This document shows, piece after piece, positions 16,037 to 25,436 of a stretch of 64,000 nucleotides of DNA (position 1 is the stretch's first letter; each line of letters begins with the position of its first letter). The stretch covers positions 1-64,000 of the forward strand of contig NZ_WBJY01000001.1 in assembly GCF_008831085.1 (NCBI RefSeq). The letters run 5' to 3'. This stretch comes from Pseudoclavibacter endophyticus. Lineage in GTDB: Bacteria; Actinomycetota; Actinomycetes; Actinomycetales; Microbacteriaceae. The notes beneath the pieces were generated by a model that worked only from the letters and a program-made list of their open reading frames with translations, was not told where the DNA came from and made no database searches. A program made the translations under genes and the position numbers.

Positions 16037-17791
16037 GTGAGCGATACTGAGCCAATACAGTTGGGGGCCGTCGCCGTCATCGCGCTGATGGTGGTCTTCT
16101 TCGGCGGAACCTTCCTGATTTCCTTCCGCATCCGGCGCCGTCGCGAGAACGCCGACGACTTCATGACCGCGGGAAACCGCATCGGTTTCGGCATTTCCGC
16201 AGCGAGCATGACAGCGACCTGGATCTGGGCCTCATCCATGTACGCATCGGCCAGCTCCGGCTACACGTACGGCATCTCTGGACCCATCCACTACGGGCTT
16301 TGGGGCGCCCTGATGATTCTGTTCATCTACCCGTTCGGCAAGCGGATCCGCGAGGTCGCGCCCAAGGCGCACACGCTTGCGGAGGTCATGTACGCCCGGC
16401 ACGGTCGCGGCAGCCAGCTGATGCTCGCCAGCTCGAACATCGTGGGCAGTCTCATCAGCCTCATGTCGAACTTCATCGCCGGCGGCGTGCTGATCTCGAT
16501 GCTCTCGCCCTTCAACTTCGTGCAGGGCGTCATCGCCATCGCCGCGGGAGTGCTGCTCTACACGCTGTGGTCGGGGTTCCGAGCTTCGGTGCTGACCGAC
16601 TTCATCCAAGTCATGGCGATGCTCGCGACCGTCGTGATCGTGGTGCCGGTGATCTTCGTCGCCGCCGACTTCCCTGCGGCGTTCGAAACCGGCGCAGCGA
16701 ACCTCACCCCCGAGCAGAGCAACTTCTTCTCGTCCGAGGCCTTCATGAACCAGGGAGCGCCGTACATCGCGGCGGTGCTCGCCTACGCGATCGGCAACCA
16801 GACGATCGCTCAGCGGCTCTTCGCCGTGCGGAAAGACCTGATCCGGCCCACGTTCATCACGGCGACCGTCGGATACGGGGCCATGGTGATCGGCGTCGGC
16901 ATGCTCGGCGTACTCGCCCTGTACCTGGGTTTCGAGCCGACGGGCGGCAACACGGACAACCTGATCCCCGAGATGGCCGCGAGCTACTTGCCTTTCGCGC
17001 TGCTGTGCCTCGTATTCGTCATGATCATCGGTGCCCTCGCGTCGACGGCCGACTCCGACCTCTCGGCGATGTCGTCGATCGTGATGGCGGATGTCTACGG
17101 CCAGAACATCGCGGGCAAGCAACGTGCGAATCCGGCCGTGATGATCTGGGTCGGCCGTATCACGATGATCGCCGCGACGGCGCTCGCCGTGGTGTTCGCC
17201 AGCTTCGAGTTCAGCATTCTCGACCTGCTCGTCTTCGTCGGTGCCCTGTGGGGCGCGCTCGTGTTCCCGGTCATCGCGAGCTTCTACTGGAAGAAGGTCA
17301 CGAACGTGGGCTTCGTCGTGGGCGCGCTCGCCGGCATCGCGATCTTCATTCCCGTTCGGTTCGAGTTGTTCCCCTACGGGGGTGGATTCTTCGCGCTCGC
17401 GATCGCGGTCGACGTGCTGGCGGTGCTCGGGATCGGCGTGATCTTCGGCCTCATGGCGTTCGGGTTCTTCGGTTTGCGCACTGCGTACATCGTCGGCGTC
17501 GTCACAGCCGTCGCCGCTGCGCCGTTCGCGATCGGCACGCTCCACGAGTACGCCACCCTGAGCGGCTCGCTCGTCGCCTACTCCGCGAGCACCATCCTCT
17601 GCTTCTTCCTCTCGTTCCGGTCGAAGCGGGAATTCGACTTCAGCGTCATCAAGGAGCGCACGGGCGACTTCGACACCGAGCATCGGCATGCGCTCGGCGA
17701 TGACCCGGAAACGGACGAAACCGCCCAAGCGGCCGACACCGTGTCCGGCCCCGCTGGCGCCCGCACCGCGAATTCCACCACGAAGGAGTAA
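16037..17791 (+). CDS. sodium:solute symporter, DUR3/urea-type
   Basis: A 584-residue polytopic transporter (about 13 helices) of the SSS family. The N-terminal part ('GNRIGFGISAASMTATWIWA', 'YGISGPIHYG', 'KAHTLAEVMYARHG') resembles the DUR3 urea-transporter branch. The C-terminal 45 residues are hydrophilic. The GTG at 16037 has GGAG at 16026-16029 and begins just before the first helix; a longer frame upstream is not membrane-like. A 43-residue membrane peptide follows after 3 bases, an arrangement seen with other members of this transporter group. Urea or a small amide or amine is a likely substrate, but that is inference. Confidence 0.85.
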   Translation: MSDTEPIQLGAVAVIALMVVFFGGTFLISFRIRRRRENADDFMTAGNRIGFGISAASMTATWIWASSMYASASSGYTYGISGPIHYGLWGALMILFIYPFGKRIREVAPKAHTLAEVMYARHGRGSQLMLASSNIVGSLISLMSNFIAGGVLISMLSPFNFVQGVIAIAAGVLLYTLWSGFRASVLTDFIQVMAMLATVVIVVPVIFVAADFPAAFETGAANLTPEQSNFFSSEAFMNQGAPYIAAVLAYAIGNQTIAQRLFAVRKDLIRPTFITATVGYGAMVIGVGMLGVLALYLGFEPTGGNTDNLIPEMAASYLPFALLCLVFVMIIGALASTADSDLSAMSSIVMADVYGQNIAGKQRANPAVMIWVGRITMIAATALAVVFASFEFSILDLLVFVGALWGALVFPVIASFYWKKVTNVGFVVGALAGIAIFIPVRFELFPYGGGFFALAIAVDVLAVLGIGVIFGLMAFGFFGLRTAYIVGVVTAVAAAPFAIGTLHEYATLSGSLVAYSASTILCFFLSFRSKREFDFSVIKERTGDFDTEHRHALGDDPETDETAQAADTVSGPAGARTANSTTKE

Positions 17792-17794
17792 CCA

Positions 17795-17926
17795 ATGAGC
17801 ACCATTGCCCTGACCGTGTACGTCCTGGCCTTCCCGGTCATCGTGCTCGGCGTCATGATCGTCATCGGCCGCGCATTCATCAAGGAGTGGATCGATGCGC
17901 ACAGGAACGGGCGCGGCCTGATCTGA
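17795..17926 (+). CDS. putative transporter small subunit (43 aa)
   Basis: A short gene with AAGGAG (17783-17788) 6 bases before its ATG. The product has one membrane helix (about 5-26, 'ALTVYVLAFPVIVLGVMIVI') and a basic tail ending 'EWIDAHRNGRGLI'. Peptides of this size and pattern occur directly behind DUR3-like symporters in actinobacteria and are called putative transporter small subunits. It probably binds the symporter; its exact role is unknown. It is easily missed by gene finders because of its length. Confidence 0.8.
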   Translation: MSTIALTVYVLAFPVIVLGVMIVIGRAFIKEWIDAHRNGRGLI

Positions 17927-18054
17927 CCACGGCTCCCGGGGGCCGTGCGACGTGCACGCCTCCCGGCCCCCCGACGCGGGGACGCCCGCCTGCTCGTCAG
18001 AGTGCAGCACGAGTGGGCGGGCGCCGTCGTTTCAGGCCGGCTGCCCGGCGGACG

Positions 18055-18498
18055 TCAGTCGATGAGACGGCCGTTCGTGGGGCGCTCGGTGAACAGGCGC
18101 AGACCGGCCCTGACGAGTGAAACGGTGCGCAGGTCGGCGAGCTCGTCGAGGTCGAACCAGCGCGCCTCGTCGGTCGAACCGCCGACTTCGGAGCGCAGTT
18201 CGCCGCCAAGAATCGACGCTCTGTAGATGATGCGCAAGGCCTGCATGGGTCCGCGGCCGCCGATGAGCCGGTCGGAGGTCTTGATGATCATCGAATCGAT
18301 CCCGAGCAGCTCGTCGATCGACGCGTGGAAGCCTGTCTCTTCCCAGATCTCGCGCACCGCACCCTCAACGGGATCCTCGCCGGGCTCGACCCCGCCGCCA
18401 GGGAGGGTCCAGCCGCTCCGGCCTCGGTCGCGCCAGTGCGCGAGCAGGATCCGCTCCTCGTGGATGATGACGCCGTAGGAGGCGAGCCGGACATGCAC
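18055..18498 (-). CDS. Nudix hydrolase
   Basis: A 147-residue Nudix protein with a full box: 'GGGVEPGEDPVEGAVREIWE' continuing 'ETGF' (about residues 34-57). Enzymes of this type hydrolyse nucleoside diphosphates linked to another group; the substrate cannot be told from sequence. A strong ribosome site (AAAGGAGG) precedes the ATG. Between it and the symporter unit lies a small GC-rich hairpin (17928-17947) that may terminate transcription. It is not obviously linked to its neighbours. Confidence 0.9.
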   Translation of the reverse strand: MHVRLASYGVIIHEERILLAHWRDRGRSGWTLPGGGVEPGEDPVEGAVREIWEETGFHASIDELLGIDSMIIKTSDRLIGGRGPMQALRIIYRASILGGELRSEVGGSTDEARWFDLDELADLRTVSLVRAGLRLFTERPTNGRLID

Positions 18499-18623
18499 GC
18501 GGACCTCCTTTGCTGACCTGCGCGGTGACGGACGTGTGTCGAACCGATGCTACGCGGCCAGCGCCGCCCGCCCGCGCGGGCCCACCCGGCTGCGTGTCGA
18601 GCACGACCGCCCCACTCGCCGGT

Positions 18624-19292
18624 CTACCGACGCAGGACCTTCCTCGCGACGAAGTTCCCGAGGAACTGCGCGGCCTGGACGATGACGATGATGACGACCA
18701 CCGCGGCGATGATGATGGTCCACTCGTTGCGGCGGAAGCCGTCCTGCACCGCGTAGGTGCCGAGGCCTCCCCCGCCGATCCAGCCCGCGACCGCCGACAT
18801 GTCGACGAGCGCGACGAAGATGTAGGTGTAGCCGAGGATGAGTGGTCCGAGCGCCTCGGGGATGATGACGCTCCACACGATCTGGAACCGCCCTGCACCG
18901 GCCGATCTCGCCGCCTCAACGACGCCGGGTGAGACGCTGAGCAGGTTCTGCTCGACGATGCGGCTGATGCCGAACACGGCGGCGACGGAGATCGCGAAGA
19001 TCACGGGCGGGTTTCCGATGCCGGTCCCGACCACGACGCGCGCGAACGGCACGAGGATCACCAGCAGGAGGAGGAAGGGGATCGGCCGCACGAAGTTCAC
19101 GACGATGTTGAGCACCGTGTGCGCGAGGGCGTTCGCGTAGAGGTTGCCCGGCCGGGTGAGGTAGACGCCGAGGCCGAGGGCGAGCCCGCCGACGCCGCCA
19201 CCCGCGAGGCTGACGAGGACGATGAACAGTGTCTGCCACGTCGCATCCGCGAGCGTGAGCAGGAAGTCTCCGAGCTCTGCTCCCCCGAACAT
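18624..19292 (-). CDS. metI: MetI, methionine ABC transporter permease
   Basis: A 222-residue permease with five to six membrane helices. The EAA loop is readable around 'EAARSAGAGRFQIVWSVIIP'. It forms the channel of the D/L-methionine importer with MetN and MetQ. The start overlaps the metN stop by 4 bases (ATGA). The 125 bases downstream hold only a GC-rich stem near 18,570-18,580. Confidence 0.92.
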   Translation of the reverse strand: MFGGAELGDFLLTLADATWQTLFIVLVSLAGGGVGGLALGLGVYLTRPGNLYANALAHTVLNIVVNFVRPIPFLLLLVILVPFARVVVGTGIGNPPVIFAISVAAVFGISRIVEQNLLSVSPGVVEAARSAGAGRFQIVWSVIIPEALGPLILGYTYIFVALVDMSAVAGWIGGGGLGTYAVQDGFRRNEWTIIIAAVVVIIVIVQAAQFLGNFVARKVLRR

Positions 19293-20440
19293 CAGAGGGC
19301 CCCCGGTCCAAGCCCCATGCCGGGCGTTCCATCGGATTCCGGGGGATGGTCGCCTGCGCTTCCGATGCGGTTCCCCGTGCGCTTGTCGGGGGTCGCGAGT
19401 TCATCGACGAGGCGTTCCGTGTCGGCGACCTCGGCGATCTCACGCACGCCGGCGATCGCCCGGTCGATATCCTCGGCGTTGCCACTGAGGGAGAAGGTCA
19501 ACTGCCCGAACGACTTTCCCGAGATCTCGGTGATGCCCCCGTAGACGAGCTCGACGTCGACGTCGGCGTCCCCGAAGCGTCGAAAGATCTCGGCCTGGTT
19601 GGTTTCGCCCGATTTCACGCCAACGCTCACGAGCCGGCCGTCGTGGCGACTGCGGAGCTCGGCGAGTTCCTGTGCGCTCGGCACGGTTTGCACGACGGTC
19701 GAGACGAACCGGCGCGTGGCGGGCGACTGCGGCGACGAGAACACGTCGAAGACCTCGCCTCGCTCGACGATGTGGCCCTCTTCCATGACCGCGACGTGAC
19801 TGCAGATCGACTTCACGACATCCATCTCGTGCGTGATCACGATGATCGTGACCCCGAACTCCTCGTTGGCACGGCGGAGCAGTCCCAGCACGTCCTCGGT
19901 CGTCTGCGGGTCGAGGGCGCTCGTGGCCTCGTCGGCCAGCAGAATGCGCGGCTTCGTCGACAGCGCGCGGGCGATCCCCACCCGCTGCTTCTGGCCGCCG
20001 GACAGCTGATCCGGGTAGTTGCGGGCCCGGTCGCTGAGGCCGACCCAGTCGAGCAACTCGCCTACGCGCTGCTCGCGGTCCGCCTTCGGCCACTTGGCGA
20101 CCCGCAGCGGGTAGGCGACGTTGCCAGCCACGTTGCGAGAGTTGAAGAGGTTGAACTGCTGGAAGATCATCCCGATGCCGCCGCGCACTGCGCGGAGCTT
20201 GGGCTCAGGCAACGTGGTGATGTCGGTACCGTCGATCTCGATGGAGCCGCTCGACACCCGTTCGAGGGCGTTGATGAGCCGCACGAGCGTCGATTTCCCG
20301 GCCCCGGAGTAACCGATGATGCCGTAGATGTCACCGGCCTCGATGTCGAGCGAGACGCCGTCGATGGCACGGATCGGCCCGCCACCCTTCCGTGCCGATG
20401 GGTAGTGCTTCACGACATCGCGAAGGCTCATCAGGGCCAT
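19292..20440 (-). CDS. metN: MetN, methionine ABC transporter ATPase
   Basis: A 382-residue ATPase. Walker A 'GYSGAGKST', Q-loop 'IFQQFNLF', signature 'LSGGQKQR' and Walker B 'ILLADEATSALDP' are all intact. The C-terminal NIL domain (about 262-340) is the regulatory methionine-binding module that inhibits transport when methionine is abundant. The ATG at 20440 is used because GAGAGGAT precedes it; a frame extending 7 codons upstream lacks this. About 40 further residues after the NIL domain are Gly/Pro-rich. Confidence 0.93.
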   Translation of the reverse strand: MALMSLRDVVKHYPSARKGGGPIRAIDGVSLDIEAGDIYGIIGYSGAGKSTLVRLINALERVSSGSIEIDGTDITTLPEPKLRAVRGGIGMIFQQFNLFNSRNVAGNVAYPLRVAKWPKADREQRVGELLDWVGLSDRARNYPDQLSGGQKQRVGIARALSTKPRILLADEATSALDPQTTEDVLGLLRRANEEFGVTIIVITHEMDVVKSICSHVAVMEEGHIVERGEVFDVFSSPQSPATRRFVSTVVQTVPSAQELAELRSRHDGRLVSVGVKSGETNQAEIFRRFGDADVDVELVYGGITEISGKSFGQLTFSLSGNAEDIDRAIAGVREIAEVADTERLVDELATPDKRTGNRIGSAGDHPPESDGTPGMGLGPGAL

Positions 20441-20469
20441 GCGAGATCCTCTCATCAGCATTCGCGCGC

Positions 20470-20500
20470 CGTCGCGGGGCCCGAACGGGGCCCCGCGACG
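20470..20500 (-). other. intercistronic hairpin between metQ and metN
   Basis: A 13-bp GC-rich stem (20470-20482 with 20488-20500) around a 5-base loop sits between the binding-protein gene and the ATPase gene. It has no T-tract, so it may stabilise the metQ message or partly attenuate transcription, giving more MetQ than MetN/MetI. Confidence 0.65.
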
Positions 20501-20545
20501 CGTGTACCGGATGAGCCTAATCGGTCGCCGGTTCGCCGTTAGGCG

Positions 20546-21424
20546 CTACTCCTTGGTCTCGGCGTAGGCCGCCTGCGTCTCCTCGAGCGAGGCCTGCAGC
20601 TCGCTCGCGGGGAGGTTCACGAACTCGGCCGTGCCGCCGGCGCCCTCCTGCACGGCGTCGAGGACGTCCTGCGACTCGTGGTACAGCTCGACCAACCTGA
20701 GGTAGGTCTCGTTGTCGACGTTGTCGGCGGTCGTGGCGAAGATGTTGACGTACGGGAGCGCGGCGGGGTCGGCCGGGTCGTCCTCCGCGATCGCGTCGGC
20801 CGCCTGGAAGCCCGCGGCCTCGAGGAAGTCGTTGTTCATGATCGCGGCCTCAAGGTCGGGCATCGACGTGCCGATCTTGTCGGCGTCGATGGGCACGATC
20901 TCGACCTTGCTCGCCGCCGTATCGATGTCGTCGACCGTCGAGTAGGCGTTTCCGCCGCCCTCGAGCTCGACGAGGCCGGCCGACTGCAGCACGAGCAGGC
21001 CACGGGCCTGGTTCACGATGTCGTTGGGGATGCCGATGCGGCCGCCCTCGGGAATCGCGGCCACGTCGTCGTGCTTGTCCGAGTAGAGACCGAGCGGGTA
21101 GATGGCCGTCGAACCGAGGGGCTGGAGGTCGTCGCCGGAGTCGACGTTGTGCTGGGCCAGAAACTGGATGTGCTGGAACTGATTGATATCGATATCGCCC
21201 GCGGTCGTCGCCGGGTTGGGCTGCGTGTACTCGCCGAAGTCGATGACCTCGACGGTGATGCCCTCGGCCGCAGCAGCCTCGGTGAAGAGCGCCCACTCGG
21301 GGTCCGCGGCGCCGACGACGCCGATGCGAATGACGTCGTCGTCGCCCGCGGGCGCGCAGGCGGCGAGTGTGCCGACGAGCGCTGCGGCGCCGAGCGCGGC
21401 GAGCGCCTTGGTGAATCGGGGCAT
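20546..21424 (-). CDS. metQ: MetQ, methionine-binding lipoprotein
   Basis: A 292-residue NlpA/MetQ family lipoprotein. The signal peptide ends in the lipobox 'LAAC' (Cys about 23), so the mature protein is lipid-anchored. The body shows 'IRIGVVGAADPEWALFTEAA', 'DINQFQHIQFL' and 'IGIPNDIVNQARGLLVLQ', typical of the family. The ATG at 21424 has AAAGGA upstream and starts the signal peptide. It is first in metQNI; no SAM riboswitch was recognised in the 276 bases upstream. Confidence 0.93.
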   Translation of the reverse strand: MPRFTKALAALGAAALVGTLAACAPAGDDDVIRIGVVGAADPEWALFTEAAAAEGITVEVIDFGEYTQPNPATTAGDIDINQFQHIQFLAQHNVDSGDDLQPLGSTAIYPLGLYSDKHDDVAAIPEGGRIGIPNDIVNQARGLLVLQSAGLVELEGGGNAYSTVDDIDTAASKVEIVPIDADKIGTSMPDLEAAIMNNDFLEAAGFQAADAIAEDDPADPAALPYVNIFATTADNVDNETYLRLVELYHESQDVLDAVQEGAGGTAEFVNLPASELQASLEETQAAYAETKE

Positions 21425-21700
21425 GGTGGTCCTTTCCGGAAACAGCGAACAGGCGCGGGTCAGCCGCGCCACGATCGACGAGCGTAGAGATCGCGCCCGC
21501 TGCCGCCAATCGCCGCCGACACACAACGAAACCCGGCGGCTCGTGGTGCGATGGTGACCGCATGCGTCGCCCATGCCGGCGATTCATTGGATCGTGGTGC
21601 CAACACTCGCGCCCGATCCGTTCGGAGGAGGGAGGATCTCCGTACGCACCTCGCCTCCACGCCGTGCGCCGCACAGGCGGCGCTGCAACGATGGGATGAC

Positions 21701-22624
21701 ATGACCGACGCCACACCTTCAGCACGCGCAACCGAGCCGACGCTGTCGGATCCACCCACCCCCTCCGCCACGCCCGCACCTGCGACGGACGACACACGGA
21801 ACTCCGCGGCCTCCCTACGAGGAGTGTCGATCGTGATGTCGGGCGGCTCGCGCGGCATCGGGCTCGCCATCGCGCTCCGGGCAGCGCGGGACGGCGCGAA
21901 CGTGACGCTCCTCGCCAAGACTGATCGGCAACATCCCAAGCTCGAAGGCACGGTGCACACCGCGGCCGAGCAGATCCGCGCCGCCGGCGGTGGCGCAGTG
22001 GGGGTCGTAGGGGACCTGCGCGAAGAGACCGACATCGACCGAGCCGTTGCGGCTGCGGTCGACACGTTCGGTGGCATCGATATCGTCGTGAATAACGCGA
22101 GCGCGATCTCACTCGACGGTTCGCTCGAAGTCGCTGCCAAGCGCTACGACCTCATGCACCAGATCAACGTGCGCGGCACGTTCCTGTTCACGCGCGCGGC
22201 CATGCCTCATCTGCTCGACTCGAGCCGCCCCCGGGTGCTGACCCTCTCGCCGCCCCTGAACCTCGCACCGAAGTGGCTCGCGGCGTATCCCGCCTATATG
22301 ACGGCGAAGTACGGCATGACGCTCACGACGCTCGGCCACGCTCACGAGTTCGCCGACCGCGGGCTCGAGGCGAACACGCTCTGGCCACGGACGACGATCG
22401 CGACGGCGGCGGTCGCGAATGTGATCGGCGGCGACGAGCTCATGCGGCGCAGCAGATCGCCCGAGCTCTATGCGGACGCCGCGTACGAGCTCCTGACGGG
22501 GCGCGCCCGCAACGGCGAAACGCTGCTGTGCGAAGACGTGCTCGCCGAGGCCGGAGTGACCGACCTCGCCGCCTACTCCCCCGGCGTCGAGGAGTCGTCG
22601 CTGTTCCCCGACGCGTTCGTGTGA
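21701..22624 (+). CDS. SDR family oxidoreductase, HSDL2-like
   Basis: A 307-residue short-chain dehydrogenase. After a Pro/Ala/Thr-rich N-terminus (about 1-40) comes the cofactor motif 'SGGSRGIGLA', then 'NNASAISLDG', the catalytic 'YMTAK' (Tyr/Lys) and 'ALWPRTT'-like 'TLWPRTTIATAAV'. The pattern follows the hydroxysteroid dehydrogenase-like 2 branch, whose substrates are poorly known. The ATG at 21701 is the last before the domain; an in-frame start at 21551 would add 50 unmatched residues. It stands alone, divergent from metQ and convergent with the GH65 gene. Confidence 0.85.
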   Translation: MTDATPSARATEPTLSDPPTPSATPAPATDDTRNSAASLRGVSIVMSGGSRGIGLAIALRAARDGANVTLLAKTDRQHPKLEGTVHTAAEQIRAAGGGAVGVVGDLREETDIDRAVAAAVDTFGGIDIVVNNASAISLDGSLEVAAKRYDLMHQINVRGTFLFTRAAMPHLLDSSRPRVLTLSPPLNLAPKWLAAYPAYMTAKYGMTLTTLGHAHEFADRGLEANTLWPRTTIATAAVANVIGGDELMRRSRSPELYADAAYELLTGRARNGETLLCEDVLAEAGVTDLAAYSPGVEESSLFPDAFV

Positions 22625-22646
22625 CGAAGCCGCGGCGGAGCGCCCG

Positions 22647-25436
22647 CTACGCGCCCGGGGGGACGCTCCGAGCATCCGAATGATCGAGCGGATGTCCGGC
22701 GGCACCGTGACTCATCACCGGGGACGACTCGCCGATCGGGATGGCGCCCGTCACCACGGGCACCGAGGCCGTGAGCGGCGACCCGTCGGACCGGTAGGCG
22801 CCCGTGATCGTGTCGATGCTCAGCTCGCGCGTACGGCGCTCCCCCTGATGCGCGAGTGGCACGATGCGCGGCTCGCCGGGCTCGACCGTGACCGTCTCGC
22901 CGCGCACCTGCACCCGCACGGCGTCGCCCGACTCCAGCGTGAACGCGATCGACTCCGTGCGAAGCTCGACCCTGATGCGCGAGTCGCGCAGCCGCAGCTT
23001 GAAGTCGATGCCCTGCCAACCATCTGGCAAGCGCGGATCGAACGAGATGATGCCGCGGTGGTCGCGCATCCCAGCGAAGCCATTGACCGCCGCCATCCAC
23101 ATGCCACCGGCCGACGCGACGTGCACACCGGCATTGGTGTTGCCGTGCAGGTCGCCGAGGTCGACGAACGCACCGTGCCGGAAGTACTTCAGGGCGAGAC
23201 GCATGTGCCCGACTTCGGCCGCCACGATTGACTGCACGACGGCGGAAAGGCTCGAATCGCCGGTCGTCAGCACGTCGTAGTACTCGAAGTTGCGCAGCTT
23301 CTCCTCCGCGGTGAAGCAATCCCCGCGCAGGAGGAGGGCGAGCACGACGTCGGCCTGTTTGATGACCTGGAACCGGTAGATCACGAGCGGGTGGAAGTGC
23401 AGCAGGAGCGGTCGCTGCTCATCCGGCGTGTGATCGAGATCCCATACCTCCTTGTCGAGGAACGAGGCGTCCTGAGGATGGACGCCGAGGTTCTCGTCAT
23501 AGGGAATGTGCATGTGCCGGGCGGCCCGACGCCACTCGCCGAGCTCGTCCTCCCGCAGGTCGAGGCGTGCCGCGAGCCGGTCGTAATCGTCCGGGTGCCG
23601 CGAACGGAGCCATTCCACCGCGTCGGCCGCGATCTGCAGGTTCTCCTGCGCCATGACGTTCGTGAAGAGGTTGTCGTTGACGACGGTCGTGTACTCGTCG
23701 GGTCCCGTGACACCGTGGACGTGGAACGACGCGGCATCGCCGCGGCGCCAGAACCCGAGATCCGACCACATGCGTGCGGTCTCGACCAAAACGTCCATTC
23801 CCTCGTTGATCAGGAAGAACGTATCGCCGGTCGCGGCGACGTACTGGGCGATGGCGTGCGAGATGTCGGCGTCGATGTGGTACTGCGCCGTGCTCGCGGC
23901 GTAGTAGGCGCTCGACTCCTCGCCATTGATGGTTCGCCACGGAAACAGCGCACCGCGCTCGTTGAGCTCGGCGGCGCGCTCGCGCGCGGCGTCGATCGTC
24001 GTGTGCCGGAAGCGCAGCGCGTTGCGAGCGATCTGCGGCTGCGTGTACGTCAAGAAGGGGAGCATGAAGACCTCTGTGTCCCAGAAGTAGTGCCCCCCGT
24101 AACCGGAACCGGTCACGCCCTTCGCCGCGATCCCGAGGCCATCACCGCGCGCCGACGCCTGCGCGAGCTGAAACAGATTCCACCGCATCGCCTGCTGCAG
24201 ATCGGGCTGCCCGCGCAGAACGACATCCGAGCTCTCCCAGAACTGCTCCAACCACGCGAGCTGACGCGCGCGGTGCGTCTCGACGGTCTCATCGAGCGCC
24301 CGATCGAGCGTGCGGTTGCACCGGTCGGCGAGCTCACGCGTCGGCACCGATGACGCCGTGTGGTAGCTCACGTACTTCGTGAGCTTGATCGGCGTGTCGG
24401 CCCTTGCTCGCATCCGGTACACACGTTTGGCGAGGTCTTCAGCGAGTTCGGTGTCGCTCGCCACGTCGATCGTGTCGTCGAGTGCCGCGAGGTCGCTGGC
24501 AACATCGACGCCGTTGATGGTGAGCCGGTGGTCGACCGCGCACGCGATCGTCATGCCCGAATTGCGGGTCTGATAGCCGAGGATGATGCGGTCCCCGCTG
24601 GTGTCCTGGATGCGCGGGTCAAGGACGCGCTCGACGAACTGCTCGGCCTGGCGGGGGTCGAAGCGCTCGTCGGCGCCGCTGCCGAAGGAATTCCCACCGT
24701 TCTTCGATCCTTTGGCCGACCGGTACTCGTCGACACCGTCCTGACGGTTGAGCAGCTGACTCGAGAAGACAACCGACGCCTCGTCGCCCAGCACCTCGAC
24801 CTCGTACTCGAGCAGCGCGAGGTGCCGGTCGCTGAAGGACACGAGCCGGCTGGAGTAGATCCGCACGCGCTTGCCGCCGGGGGTCCGCCACACGAGGTCG
24901 CGTGTGACGATGCCCTTGCGGAAGTCGAGCCGCCGCTCGTACGACTCGATCTCGGCGGTCGCGAGCACGAACGGCTCGTCGTCGACATAGAGCCGGATGA
25001 TCTTCGCGTCGGGAACATTGACGATCGTCTGACCCACGCGCGCGAACCCGAAGGCCTCCTCGGCGTGCCGAATGGGCCACGTCTCGTGGAATCCATTGAT
25101 GTAGGTTCCGTGCTCACTGGCATACCGGCCCTCGGGTGAGTTGCCACGCATTCCGATGTACCCGTTCGCGACCGTGAAGATCGTCTCCGTACGCCCCTGC
25201 AGGTCGCGGTCGAAGTGCCGCTCGACGAGCGCCCACTCGTCAACGGGGAAGTTGAGTCGGTCGATGCCGTCGCCATCTGGCACATCGCCCGTCGCAGCGT
25301 CGCCGTGTCGCCCCGACGGATCTGGCGCGCTCGAGTCGTCGCCTGGCTCGACCGCCCGGCGTGGCCGCGGCTCATCGAACCAGTTGTCATCGCTCGGCAG
25401 CGTGCTCACCCACTGACGCATCGTGTCGTCGTTCAC
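22647..25436 (-). CDS. GH65 family disaccharide phosphorylase
   Basis: A 929-residue glycoside hydrolase family 65 protein (maltose, trehalose or kojibiose phosphorylase type). These enzymes split an alpha-glucosyl disaccharide with phosphate and release beta-glucose 1-phosphate. The N-terminal beta domain (about 55-330) is followed by the (alpha/alpha)6 barrel, where the acid/base Glu lies in 'HGVTGPDEYTTVV', and a C-terminal beta sheet. An acidic, low-complexity head (about 1-55) is extra. Its gene overlaps pgmB by 4 bases; the pair makes glucose 6-phosphate from the disaccharide. Which disaccharide is used cannot be fixed by reading. Confidence 0.9.
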   Translation of the reverse strand: MNDDTMRQWVSTLPSDDNWFDEPRPRRAVEPGDDSSAPDPSGRHGDAATGDVPDGDGIDRLNFPVDEWALVERHFDRDLQGRTETIFTVANGYIGMRGNSPEGRYASEHGTYINGFHETWPIRHAEEAFGFARVGQTIVNVPDAKIIRLYVDDEPFVLATAEIESYERRLDFRKGIVTRDLVWRTPGGKRVRIYSSRLVSFSDRHLALLEYEVEVLGDEASVVFSSQLLNRQDGVDEYRSAKGSKNGGNSFGSGADERFDPRQAEQFVERVLDPRIQDTSGDRIILGYQTRNSGMTIACAVDHRLTINGVDVASDLAALDDTIDVASDTELAEDLAKRVYRMRARADTPIKLTKYVSYHTASSVPTRELADRCNRTLDRALDETVETHRARQLAWLEQFWESSDVVLRGQPDLQQAMRWNLFQLAQASARGDGLGIAAKGVTGSGYGGHYFWDTEVFMLPFLTYTQPQIARNALRFRHTTIDAARERAAELNERGALFPWRTINGEESSAYYAASTAQYHIDADISHAIAQYVAATGDTFFLINEGMDVLVETARMWSDLGFWRRGDAASFHVHGVTGPDEYTTVVNDNLFTNVMAQENLQIAADAVEWLRSRHPDDYDRLAARLDLREDELGEWRRAARHMHIPYDENLGVHPQDASFLDKEVWDLDHTPDEQRPLLLHFHPLVIYRFQVIKQADVVLALLLRGDCFTAEEKLRNFEYYDVLTTGDSSLSAVVQSIVAAEVGHMRLALKYFRHGAFVDLGDLHGNTNAGVHVASAGGMWMAAVNGFAGMRDHRGIISFDPRLPDGWQGIDFKLRLRDSRIRVELRTESIAFTLESGDAVRVQVRGETVTVEPGEPRIVPLAHQGERRTRELSIDTITGAYRSDGSPLTASVPVVTGAIPIGESSPVMSHGAAGHPLDHSDARSVPPGA

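Noticed and set aside
16232..18010. A 592-codon minus-strand frame opposite the sodium:solute symporter
   Set aside because: The His/Asp/Glu/Arg-rich translation is the typical mirror of a membrane protein gene; the plus strand has start, ribosome site and family motifs.
21425..21700. A SAM riboswitch upstream of metQ
   Set aside because: Only short GC-rich hairpins are visible; the conserved core of SAM riboswitch classes was not found by eye.
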